DNA from: Rubricella aquisinus
Lineage (GTDB): Bacteria > Pseudomonadota > Alphaproteobacteria > Rhodobacterales > Rhodobacteraceae
Assembly: GCF_014199445.1 (NCBI RefSeq)
Contig: NZ_JACIJS010000003.1
Coordinates: forward strand, 186,001-250,000
Direction of reading: 5' to 3'
Length of the DNA: 64,000 bases
Position 1 is the first letter of the stretch; each line of letters opens with the position of its first letter. Below, in pieces: positions 25,606-32,697 of this stretch. Below the pieces are notes generated by a model. The model did no database searches and was not told the origin of the DNA. It saw only the letters and a program-made list of their open reading frames with translations. Both the position numbers and the translations under genes were made by a program.

Positions 25606-26694
25606 GTGACCGCGCCGATCATTCGCCTGCGGAATGTCGTCAAAACGTTTGGCGACTTTACCGCAGTCGATGACCTGAGCCTCGATATCGACGCCGGGGA
25701 GCTGTTTTGCCTCCTCGGCGGTTCTGGGTCTGGCAAATCCACATTGCTGCGCATGCTGGCGGGGTTTGAAAGCCCCGACAGCGGCACGATTGAGATCGAC
25801 GGCAAGGACATGCGCGGCGTCGATCCCGCAGACCGCCCGGTCAACATGATGTTTCAGTCCTACGCGCTGTTTCCCCATATGACCGTGGCAGAGAATGTGG
25901 GCTATGGCTTGCGCCGGATGGGGCTGGCAAAGGCAGAGGTCGCCACCCAAGTGGCGGAGATGCTGAGGCTGGTGAAGCTGGAGGCGCTGGCGCAACGCAA
26001 ACCGCACCAATTGTCCGGCGGCCAGCGGCAACGCGTGGCGCTGGCGCGCGCATTGGCGCGCAAGCCAAAGGTGCTCTTGCTCGATGAGCCGCTTTCGGCG
26101 CTGGACAAGAAACTGCGGGAGGACACGCAGTTCGAATTGATGAACATCTTTGACGCGACCGGCACGACCTTCATCGTGGTGACCCATGATCAGGAAGAGG
26201 CGATGGTGCTCGCCACCCGGATCGCGGTGATGGATGCGGGGAAATTCGTGCAGGTGGACACACCGCGGCAACTCTACGAGTTTCCTAAAACCCGCTTTGT
26301 CGCGGATTTTATTGGCAACATTAACCTTTTGGAGGCAACGGTGACAGGCCCGGGCCGGTCGGAGGGGCTTGCTGCCTTGCATTGCGAGGCTTTGGGCGCG
26401 GTGGAGGCTGCCTGCGATGGGGAGGTGCCGCCTGCTGGGGCGCATGTCTGGCTCGCCGTGCGCCCGGAAAAGATCGCGCTGTCCACGGACACCGCCGCCC
26501 CCGGCTATGACGCGGTCGTGGATGATCTGGGCTACAGGGGCGGCGATACGCAATATCGCTTGCGCACGGCAAGTGGCGCGGCGTTGAAGGTCACGAAACC
26601 CAATACCGAACGGCAGGGCCAACGGCCCGTGGACTGGGACACGCCGGTGCGGATCGCCTTCGCGCCCGAGGCTGCACTGGTGTTGCGCCAATGA
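25606..26694 (+). CDS. potG: Polyamine ABC transporter ATP-binding protein
   Basis: A 362-residue ABC ATPase energising polyamine import. Walker A GGSGSGKST lies near residues 38-46, the signature LSGGQRQRVALARAL near 135, Walker B VLLLDEPLSALD near 155, and a C-terminal TOBE domain (VWLAVRPEKIAL) follows, as in PotA/PotG. The start is a GTG three bases after the potF stop. Its TGA sits in ATGA, but the next permease gene is 322 bases away behind a repeat element. Confidence 0.9.
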   Translation: MTAPIIRLRNVVKTFGDFTAVDDLSLDIDAGELFCLLGGSGSGKSTLLRMLAGFESPDSGTIEIDGKDMRGVDPADRPVNMMFQSYALFPHMTVAENVGYGLRRMGLAKAEVATQVAEMLRLVKLEALAQRKPHQLSGGQRQRVALARALARKPKVLLLDEPLSALDKKLREDTQFELMNIFDATGTTFIVVTHDQEEAMVLATRIAVMDAGKFVQVDTPRQLYEFPKTRFVADFIGNINLLEATVTGPGRSEGLAALHCEALGAVEAACDGEVPPAGAHVWLAVRPEKIALSTDTAAPGYDAVVDDLGYRGGDTQYRLRTASGAALKVTKPNTERQGQRPVDWDTPVRIAFAPEAALVLRQ

Positions 26695-26700
26695 CGGGTG

Positions 26701-26750
26701 GCGCTCCCGCACGTCGCTGGCCCTTACGGGCCGCTCCCTTTGGGTCGGGC
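26701..26750 (-). repeat. Dispersed repeat, inverted copy 3a
   Basis: GCGCTCCCGCACGTCGCTGG and the following CCCTTACGGGCCGCTCCCTT are the reverse complement of the second half of copy 1 (1570-1619), with two mismatches. It begins six bases after the potG stop and faces the direct copy at 26972-27010, so the two can form the arms of a large stem around about 220 bases. Confidence 0.75.
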
Positions 26751-26776
26751 GGCGCTGCGCGCCGTTTTCCTGCACT

Positions 26777-26814
26777 GAGGTGCCTGAGGAACAGGCTGTT
26801 CCTCAGGTCACCTC
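26777..26814. repeat. Long perfect hairpin between potG and potH
   Basis: CCTGAGGAACAG (26783-26794) is followed by one base and its exact reverse complement CTGTTCCTCAGG (26796-26807); outside this GAGGTG (26777-26782) pairs with CACCTC (26809-26814) with one bulged T. The total is up to 18 pairs. There is no T run, so it is not a standard terminator; it lies at the centre of the inverted repeat element. Confidence 0.8.
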
Positions 26815-26911
26815 GTCAAGGATGGGACACGATTCGCCCGCGCCTCAAGGGTGAAGCGCCTGTCGGCGCCGGCTCCGCCGCCCTTGACCCGCAGCCGAAT
26901 CGCGCACGCCC

Positions 26912-27010
26912 CGTTTCTTTTTTCCCTAAATACCTCCCGCCGGAGGCACCCGCCGCGTGGCACACGCGGCGGCCCGGCCCAAAGGGAGCGTCAGCGACGT
27001 GCGGGAGCAC
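26912..27010 (+). repeat. Dispersed repeat, direct copy 3b
   Basis: Contains GTTTCTTTTTTCCCTAAATA as in copy 2 and CCCAAAGGGAGCGTCAGCGA as in copy 1, but lacks the small GGCCC-gtca-GGGCC stem that copy 1 carries between these parts. It ends seven bases before the ATG of the next permease gene. Confidence 0.75.
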
Positions 27011-27016
27011 CCCTCG

Positions 27017-27910
27017 ATGACCATGCGCGACCGGATCAGTGGCGCGCTGGGCCGAAGGCTTGTCATAGGAACCCCTTTCCTGTGGCTCCTTATTTTCTTT
27101 CTGGTGCCGTTCGGGATCGTGTTCCTTGTCTCCCTTGGTGCGCCAGAGTTTGGCGTTCCACCCTATTCGCCTGCCTTTGAGTGGGATGGGGGGGTGCCGC
27201 GCTTTGTTGGCTCTTTCGACAACTACATCTTCCTGACCGAAGATGACCTTTATTGGATCGCCTATCTCGGCTCGGTTAAGATCGCGCTGGGGGCCACACT
27301 CCTGTGCCTTCTTGTCGCCTATCCCATGGCCTATATGATCGCGCGGGCCGAGCCAGGGATGCGCAATATCCTCCTGATGCTGGTCATCCTGCCGTTCTGG
27401 ACCTCCTCGCTCCTGCGCATCTATGCGTTGATGGGCATGTTGCGGCAGGGTGGGTTCATCAACTCGGCCCTGATGGGACTAGGCATCACCGATGCGCCGA
27501 TCCAGATGATGCAGACCGACTTCGCGGTCTATCTGACCATCGTGTTCACCTATCTGCCGCTGATGGTGCTGCCGCTTTATTCCACGCTGGAGAAACTCGA
27601 TGGCAGCCTCTTGGAGGCCGCCGCGGACCTTGGCGCCAATTCGTTCCAGACCTTCTGGACCGTCACGCTGCCATTGTCTTTGCCCGGTATCCTTGCAGGG
27701 TGTCTTTTGGTGTTTATCCCGGCGGTGGGGGAATTCGTGATCCCTGATCTGATGGGTGCACAGGACAGCCCGATGATCGGCAACGTCCTGTGGGGCGAGT
27801 TCACCCGCAACCGCGATTGGCCCGTGGCCTCTGCCGTGGCGATTGCGATGCTGGCCCTGCTGGTGATCCCGTTCATGCTGTTGCGGAACACCTCCGCGTT
27901 GAGGGACTGA
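27017..27910 (+). CDS. potH: Polyamine ABC transporter permease (PotH/PotB-like)
   Basis: A 297-residue inner-membrane permease with six helices and the coupling EAA-like loop LLEAAADLGANSFQTFWTVTLPLSLPG near residues 198-224. The frame is open upstream into the repeat element, but those residues (GSVSDVREH) are repeat-encoded; ATG 27017 or 27023 begins the conserved N terminus. No strong ribosome binding site precedes it, probably because the element has replaced the original junction. Works with PotI and PotG. Confidence 0.87.
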   Translation: MTMRDRISGALGRRLVIGTPFLWLLIFFLVPFGIVFLVSLGAPEFGVPPYSPAFEWDGGVPRFVGSFDNYIFLTEDDLYWIAYLGSVKIALGATLLCLLVAYPMAYMIARAEPGMRNILLMLVILPFWTSSLLRIYALMGMLRQGGFINSALMGLGITDAPIQMMQTDFAVYLTIVFTYLPLMVLPLYSTLEKLDGSLLEAAADLGANSFQTFWTVTLPLSLPGILAGCLLVFIPAVGEFVIPDLMGAQDSPMIGNVLWGEFTRNRDWPVASAVAIAMLALLVIPFMLLRNTSALRD

Positions 27911-28737
27911 TGCGCTGGGTGATGCTTATATTGGCGCTGGCGGGGTTTGCGCTCCTTTATGTGCCGCTGTTGATCCTCGTGATCTATTCGTTCAACGCCA
28001 GCCAGTTGGTCAGCGTCTGGGGCGGCTGGTCAACCCGCTGGTATGTCGAGCTTTGGTCGAATGAAGCAATTCTAGATGCGGCCTTCGTATCACTTCAGGT
28101 GGCGGTGCTGTCGGCCACGATCGGCACGGCCTTCGGCACATTGATCGGATATGTCCTGAGCCGGTTCGGCGGCTTTCGCTTGCGCACCGTATTCACGGCC
28201 ATGGCAACGGCCCCCATCGTGATGCCAGAGGTGGTGACAGGTCTGTCGCTCCTGCTGCTGTTCATCTCGATGGAGCAACTGATCGGCTGGCCTGCCGGGC
28301 GGTCCGTCACGACCATCGTGATCGCGCATGCGACCTTTGGCATGGCCTTTGTCGCGGTGGTGATCCAGACGCGTCTTGCCGGGTTTGACCGCTCGATTGA
28401 GGAGGCCGCGCGGGATCTGGGTGCCCGCCAGCCGCAGATTTTCCTTGGGATCACGCTGCCGGTGATCGCGCCTGCACTCATTTCCGGTTGGCTGTTGGCG
28501 TTCACGCTGTCGCTCGACGATCTGGTGATCGCGAGCTTTGTCAGCGGGCAGGGGTCGAGCACGCTGCCGATGGTGATCTATTCCAAGGTGCGATTGGGTG
28601 TCAGCCCCGATGTGAACGCGCTGGGAACCATCGTCATCGCGGCCGTGGCGCTTGGCCTCTTCCTTGCCGCGTGGATCATGCGCCGTGGCGATGCGAAGCG
28701 TAAGCGGGAAGAGGCCCGCGCGATGGCAGGTCAATGA
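27910..28737 (+). CDS. potI: Polyamine ABC transporter permease (PotI/PotC-like)
   Basis: Second permease subunit, 275 residues, six helices, with the coupling segment IEEAARDLGARQPQIFLGITLPVIAPAL near residues 160-187 and the typical LSLDDLVIASFVSGQGSSTLP that follows. The ATG overlaps the potH stop (TGATG), fixing the start. Its own stop overlaps the ATG of an acetyltransferase gene, so the operon continues. Confidence 0.89.
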   Translation: MRWVMLILALAGFALLYVPLLILVIYSFNASQLVSVWGGWSTRWYVELWSNEAILDAAFVSLQVAVLSATIGTAFGTLIGYVLSRFGGFRLRTVFTAMATAPIVMPEVVTGLSLLLLFISMEQLIGWPAGRSVTTIVIAHATFGMAFVAVVIQTRLAGFDRSIEEAARDLGARQPQIFLGITLPVIAPALISGWLLAFTLSLDDLVIASFVSGQGSSTLPMVIYSKVRLGVSPDVNALGTIVIAAVALGLFLAAWIMRRGDAKRKREEARAMAGQ

Positions 28738-29138
28738 TCCTGAGTGACAGGCGGCCAAGTGCCGCTGAGGCCGCGTCCTTGCGCTCCGTGACCGGTTGGG
28801 GCGCTGTCGATGAGGCGGCCCTTGCCCGCTCCCTCGCGGCGTCACCCCATTGCCTGTCCGCATGGGACGGCGCGCGGCTGATCGGGATGGTTCGCACGGT
28901 CGGGGACGGGGTGATGTATCTTTATGTGCAAGACTTGATCGTCGATCCCGCCCATCGCGGACAGGGGATTGCCGAGGCGTTGATGGAGCGCCTGATGCGC
29001 ACGATCCGTGCGGAGGCCCCCGCTGGCCTGACCGTCGGCCTGATGGCGGTCGCGGGGCTTGAGCCATTTTATGCGCGACATGGCTTTGCCGCCCGGCCCG
29101 AAGGGCGCTATGGCGCGGGGATGACCCTGTTTTTGTGA
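28734..29138 (+). CDS. GNAT family N-acetyltransferase
   Basis: A 134-residue acetyltransferase fold: YLYVQDLIVDPAHRGQGIAEALMERLM carries the acetyl-CoA binding motif A (Q/RxxGxG/A as HRGQGIAEAL), and LEPFYARHGFAARPEGRYG the C-terminal motif B. Coupled by ATGA to potI, so it may acetylate a polyamine taken up by this transporter, as spermidine N-acetyltransferases do, though protein N-acetylation cannot be excluded. Confidence 0.8.
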   Translation: MILSDRRPSAAEAASLRSVTGWGAVDEAALARSLAASPHCLSAWDGARLIGMVRTVGDGVMYLYVQDLIVDPAHRGQGIAEALMERLMRTIRAEAPAGLTVGLMAVAGLEPFYARHGFAARPEGRYGAGMTLFL

Positions 29139-29226
29139 CCGAATGGCCGATGGGCCGCGCCTGCGCCTTGATCGGACGGGCGGGCGACGCTATGCCAATT
29201 GAGACCGATAGGCAGGAGAGACCCCA

Positions 29227-30078
29227 ATGGCTGCAACGTCCGCTTCCCCCCTTGTGAGCACCGATTGGCTGGAACGGCACCTTGGCGCGCCGGATGTGCG
29301 TGTGCTGGACGCAAGCTGGTATTTGCCTGCCGAAGGGCGGGATGGGCGCGCGGAATATGGCCAGCGGCACATCCCCGGCGCACGCTACTTTGACATTGAC
29401 GAGATTTCGGACAGCAGTTCCGACCTGCCCCATATGGCCCCGCCGGTGGAAAAGTTCATCTCCCGGATGCGGGCGATGGGCATTGGCGATGGGCACCGGG
29501 TGATCGTCTATGATGGGGCGGGCATGTTTTCTGCCCCGCGGGTGTGGTGGCTGTTCCGACATTTCGGGAAAGAGGATGTCGCGGTGCTGGATGGTGGCCT
29601 GCCCAAATGGATCGCGGAAGGACGGCAGACCGAAGATTTGCCGCCCCTGATGCGGGACCGTCACTTCACTGCCCGGCGCAACGCGTCGCTGGTGCGGGAT
29701 GTGACGCAAGTGGCGCGCTCCGTGAAACTCAAGGACGAGCAGATCGTCGATGCGCGCTCCCCCGCCCGGTATCGCGGGGAGGAGCCAGAGCCGCGCCCGG
29801 GCCTGCGCGCGGGCCATATTCCTGGCTCTCTCAATGTCTATTACCGTGACCTTCTGACCGAACAGGGCACGCTGAAATCGCGCGATCAGTTGCGCGACGT
29901 GTTCGAGCGGGCGGGCGTCGATCTGGCGCGCCCGATCACCACGACCTGTGGCTCAGGCGTGACCGCTTCTATCCTTGCGCTGGCGCTGGATGTGTTGGGC
30001 CACAAGCAGACCGCCGTTTATGATGGTTCTTGGTCGGAATGGGGCATGTATCCCGACCTCAAGGTCGAGACGGGATGA
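29227..30078 (+). CDS. sseA: 3-mercaptopyruvate sulfurtransferase
   Basis: Two-domain rhodanese-fold enzyme of 283 residues transferring sulfur from 3-mercaptopyruvate to thiols or cyanide. The C-terminal active-site loop is CGSGVTAS with Cys241, the mercaptopyruvate-type loop rather than the CRKGVT loop of thiosulfate sulfurtransferases. N-terminal inactive rhodanese domain has HIPGARYFDIDEISD and the second HIPGSLNVYYRDLL. Start follows GGCAGGAGAGACCCCA. Confidence 0.9.
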   Translation: MAATSASPLVSTDWLERHLGAPDVRVLDASWYLPAEGRDGRAEYGQRHIPGARYFDIDEISDSSSDLPHMAPPVEKFISRMRAMGIGDGHRVIVYDGAGMFSAPRVWWLFRHFGKEDVAVLDGGLPKWIAEGRQTEDLPPLMRDRHFTARRNASLVRDVTQVARSVKLKDEQIVDARSPARYRGEEPEPRPGLRAGHIPGSLNVYYRDLLTEQGTLKSRDQLRDVFERAGVDLARPITTTCGSGVTASILALALDVLGHKQTAVYDGSWSEWGMYPDLKVETG

Positions 30079-30578
30079 CGCGAGAGGTCGAATACGTCGT
30101 CACCGATCTGGAGATGCGCACCCGCCCGGCGGAGCGTCTTGCCTTGCCCGATGACACACGCATCGGGGAAGTGGGCGCGGATCAGTTTCTGCGCCTCTAC
30201 CGCACCGTCGGGGGCCCCTATGAATGGACCGATTGGCTTGCCCGCCCGGCGGCGGAGGCTGAGGCGCATTATGCCCATCCCGACCGCCCGATTTACGTTT
30301 TGATGCGCGACGGGCGGGAATTGGGCTTTTGCGTGCTCGATTTTGTTTATGATGATGGCGCGGACCTTGCCTATTTCGGGATGATGCCGGACGCGGTGGG
30401 GCAGGGGCTTGGCAAGCCGTTCCTCAACTGGGCGATCCATCAACTGTGGGATCGAGCGACCGCCCCGCTTGTGACCGTGAACACCTGCACGCTTGATCAT
30501 CCCAGCGCGCTGCCGCTTTACCAGAAGATGGGATTTGTCCCGGTCGGCACCGACACCCGCCGACGCATGATTGCCTGA
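30075..30578 (+). CDS. GNAT family N-acetyltransferase
   Basis: A 167-residue acetyltransferase beginning MTREVEYVVTDLEMRTRP. The central YFGMMPDAVGQGLGKPFLNWAI carries the acetyl-CoA loop (VGQGLGKPF) and HPSALPLYQKMGFVPV the C-terminal motif. The start overlaps the sseA stop (ATGA). Substrate unknown. An aminotransferase gene follows in the same direction. Confidence 0.8.
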   Translation: MTREVEYVVTDLEMRTRPAERLALPDDTRIGEVGADQFLRLYRTVGGPYEWTDWLARPAAEAEAHYAHPDRPIYVLMRDGRELGFCVLDFVYDDGADLAYFGMMPDAVGQGLGKPFLNWAIHQLWDRATAPLVTVNTCTLDHPSALPLYQKMGFVPVGTDTRRRMIA

Positions 30579-30592
30579 AAAGGAGACCGCCC

Positions 30593-31780
30593 ATGTTTGA
30601 GGCGCTGAAGCCCCAACCCGCTGACAAGATTATCGCCCTGATCGCCGCCTATGCCGCCGATCCGCGGGAAGGAAAGATCGACCTTGGTGTCGGTGTCTAT
30701 CGCGATGACAGTGGCACGACGCCGATCATGCGTGCGGTGCGCGCCGCGGAGACGGCCAATCTTCAGGCCGAAACGACCAAGACCTACAATCGCCTGATTG
30801 GCGACGCGGCGTATCTCGCGGCGGTCAAGCCGCTGGCGGTGGGAGACACGGTTGACCTTGCGCGCGTCACGGCCTCTCAGGCGCCCGGTGGGACAGGCGC
30901 GCTGCATTGCCTGTTTGAGTTGTGCAAACTGGCGCGGCCCGGCGCGCGATACTGGATTTCCGATCCAAGCTGGCCGAACCATGAGGCGATCTTGCGCCAT
31001 ATGGGCCTGCCGATTGCGAAATACCCCTATTATGACGAGGCCACGGGTGCTGTGGATTTCGACGCGATGATGGCCGCGCTCGATGATGTGCAGGAAGGCG
31101 ATATCGTGATCCTGCACGGCTGTTGTCACAACCCCACGGGAGCCAATCTGGACCTTACCCAATGGGCGGCGTTGACGACCCATGCGGCCCTGCGCGGCTG
31201 GGTGCCGCTGATTGATCTGGCCTATCTGGGCCTGGGCGATGGGTTGGAGGAGGACGCTGCGGGCTACCGCTCCATGGTGTCGCGCCTGCCTGAATCGATG
31301 ATTGGTCTGAGCTTTTCCAAGAATTTCGGGCTCTACCGGGATCGGGCCGGGGCCGCGATTGTCGTGGCAGAAACGCCGGAGGACGCGGGAATGGCCGAAG
31401 GTGCCTTGGCCGCGATCAACCGGCTGAACTATTCCTTTGCCCCGCACCATTCCGCCGCGATCGTGGCGACCGTGCTGGGTGACGCGGATCTGACGGCGGA
31501 TTGGCAGGCAGAGCTTAAGGACATGCGCGAGCGTGTCACTGGCCTGCGCGTTGCCCTTGCGGAAGCGTTGAAGCGGGAAACAAACTCGGACCGGTTCAAT
31601 TTCATCGCAGAACATCGCGGCATGTTCTCTCGCCTTGGGCTGACCCCGGCGGAGGTGGAAACCCTGCGCGCGGAGCATGGGATCTACATGGTGGGCGACA
31701 GCCGGATGAACATCGCGGGCTTCCATCCTGACGATATCGACCGCTTTGCCAAAGCGGTGGCAAAGACGATCCGCCCATGA
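30593..31780 (+). CDS. Aromatic amino acid aminotransferase (class I)
   Basis: PLP-dependent fold type I transaminase of 395 residues, similar to TyrB/AspC: AYAADPREGKIDLGVGVYRDD at the N terminus, HGCCHNPTGANLDLTQW near residues 178-194, DLAYLGLGDG, and the PLP lysine in GLSFSKNFGLYRDRAG. The length and motifs fit aspartate/tyrosine/phenylalanine aminotransferases. The start follows AAAAGGAGACC. It overlaps the next gene by ATGA. Confidence 0.87.
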   Translation: MFEALKPQPADKIIALIAAYAADPREGKIDLGVGVYRDDSGTTPIMRAVRAAETANLQAETTKTYNRLIGDAAYLAAVKPLAVGDTVDLARVTASQAPGGTGALHCLFELCKLARPGARYWISDPSWPNHEAILRHMGLPIAKYPYYDEATGAVDFDAMMAALDDVQEGDIVILHGCCHNPTGANLDLTQWAALTTHAALRGWVPLIDLAYLGLGDGLEEDAAGYRSMVSRLPESMIGLSFSKNFGLYRDRAGAAIVVAETPEDAGMAEGALAAINRLNYSFAPHHSAAIVATVLGDADLTADWQAELKDMRERVTGLRVALAEALKRETNSDRFNFIAEHRGMFSRLGLTPAEVETLRAEHGIYMVGDSRMNIAGFHPDDIDRFAKAVAKTIRP

Positions 31781-32697
31781 CCAGCATCCCCGTCATCGGG
31801 CCGGATGACGTTGCGGGCCGCATGGATTGGGTGCGGCTTTGCGATGCGATGGAGGCTGGGCACAAGGGCACGAAAGCTCAGATCGGGGATCAGTTCCTGA
31901 CCCGCGGCGACGACATACTGTTGTCCCGCGCGGCATGGATCGACGGGCTTGGCGTTGGCGTGAAATCGGTCACGGTGTTTCCGCAGAATGTCGCGGCGAG
32001 CCTGCCGAGCGTGCAAGGCGGGATGCTGGTCTTTGACGACACGACCGGCGCGCCGGTCGCCCTGATCGACAATGCGCTCATCACCTATTGGAAAACTGCC
32101 GCTGACAGTGTTCTGGGCGCGCGGTTTCTGGCGCGGAAGAATGCGCAGCATCTATTGATCGTTGGCGCGGGCCGGGTCGCGCAATCGCTGATCGAAGCCT
32201 ATCCGGCGGTTCTGCCCGGTATTCAAAAGATCACCGTCTGGAACCGGACGCGATCCCGTGCGGAGGCGCTGCGCACGCTGCATCCGCATATCGAGATCGC
32301 GGATGACCTCTCGGAGGCGATGGCAGAGGCTGATATCATCTCCACCTGCACGTTGACAAAAACGCCCATCATCGCAGGGGCCGATTTGCGCCCCGGTCAG
32401 CACCTTGACCTGATCGGCGCGTTCACTGCCGACATGCGAGAGGCGGATGACGCGGCCCTGCAACGGGGCCGTATCTTTGTGGACAGCTTTGACACCACGC
32501 TTGACCATATCGGGGAGTTGAAAATCCCGATTGCCGCGGGCGTCATCTCACGCTCCGATGTGTTGGGTGACTTTCGCGATCTGGCAGCGGGAAAAGTCGG
32601 GCGGCAGTCAGACGGCGACATCACCGTGTTCAAGAATGGAGGGGGTGCGCATCTTGATCTGATGACAGCGCGGGTGATCCTCGACGCGGCAGGCTGA
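31777..32697 (+). CDS. Ornithine cyclodeaminase/mu-crystallin family protein
   Basis: A 306-residue NAD(P)-dependent enzyme with the family Rossmann motif LLIVGAGRVAQSLIEAYPA near residues 126-144 and the substrate-side KSVTVFPQN and WKTAADSVLGARFLA segments. It differs from the second family member at 46415 and is shorter, so ornithine may not be its substrate; related enzymes reduce ketimines or delta-1-pyrroline-2-carboxylate, or act as alanine dehydrogenase. Its last 68 bases overlap the end of the convergent kinase gene. Confidence 0.8.
   Translation: MTSIPVIGPDDVAGRMDWVRLCDAMEAGHKGTKAQIGDQFLTRGDDILLSRAAWIDGLGVGVKSVTVFPQNVAASLPSVQGGMLVFDDTTGAPVALIDNALITYWKTAADSVLGARFLARKNAQHLLIVGAGRVAQSLIEAYPAVLPGIQKITVWNRTRSRAEALRTLHPHIEIADDLSEAMAEADIISTCTLTKTPIIAGADLRPGQHLDLIGAFTADMREADDAALQRGRIFVDSFDTTLDHIGELKIPIAAGVISRSDVLGDFRDLAAGKVGRQSDGDITVFKNGGGAHLDLMTARVILDAAG

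Noticed and set aside
25027-26775. 582-codon minus-strand open frame over potF and potG
   Set aside because: Antisense shadow. Its N-terminal words QRERPVRASDVRER come from the dispersed repeat and also occur in an unrelated frame near 1570, which shows they reflect the repeat rather than a protein family.
26691-27020. Open frame starting in the ATGA at the end of potG
   Set aside because: It translates the repeat element only; the ATGA probably reflects the former junction with potH rather than a new gene.
28090-29817. 575-codon open frame on the minus strand across potI, the acetyltransferase and sseA
   Set aside because: It crosses three genes with clear motifs and proper ribosome binding sites; its translation is Arg/Pro/His rich without hydrophobic core pattern, as expected from antisense of GC-rich codons.
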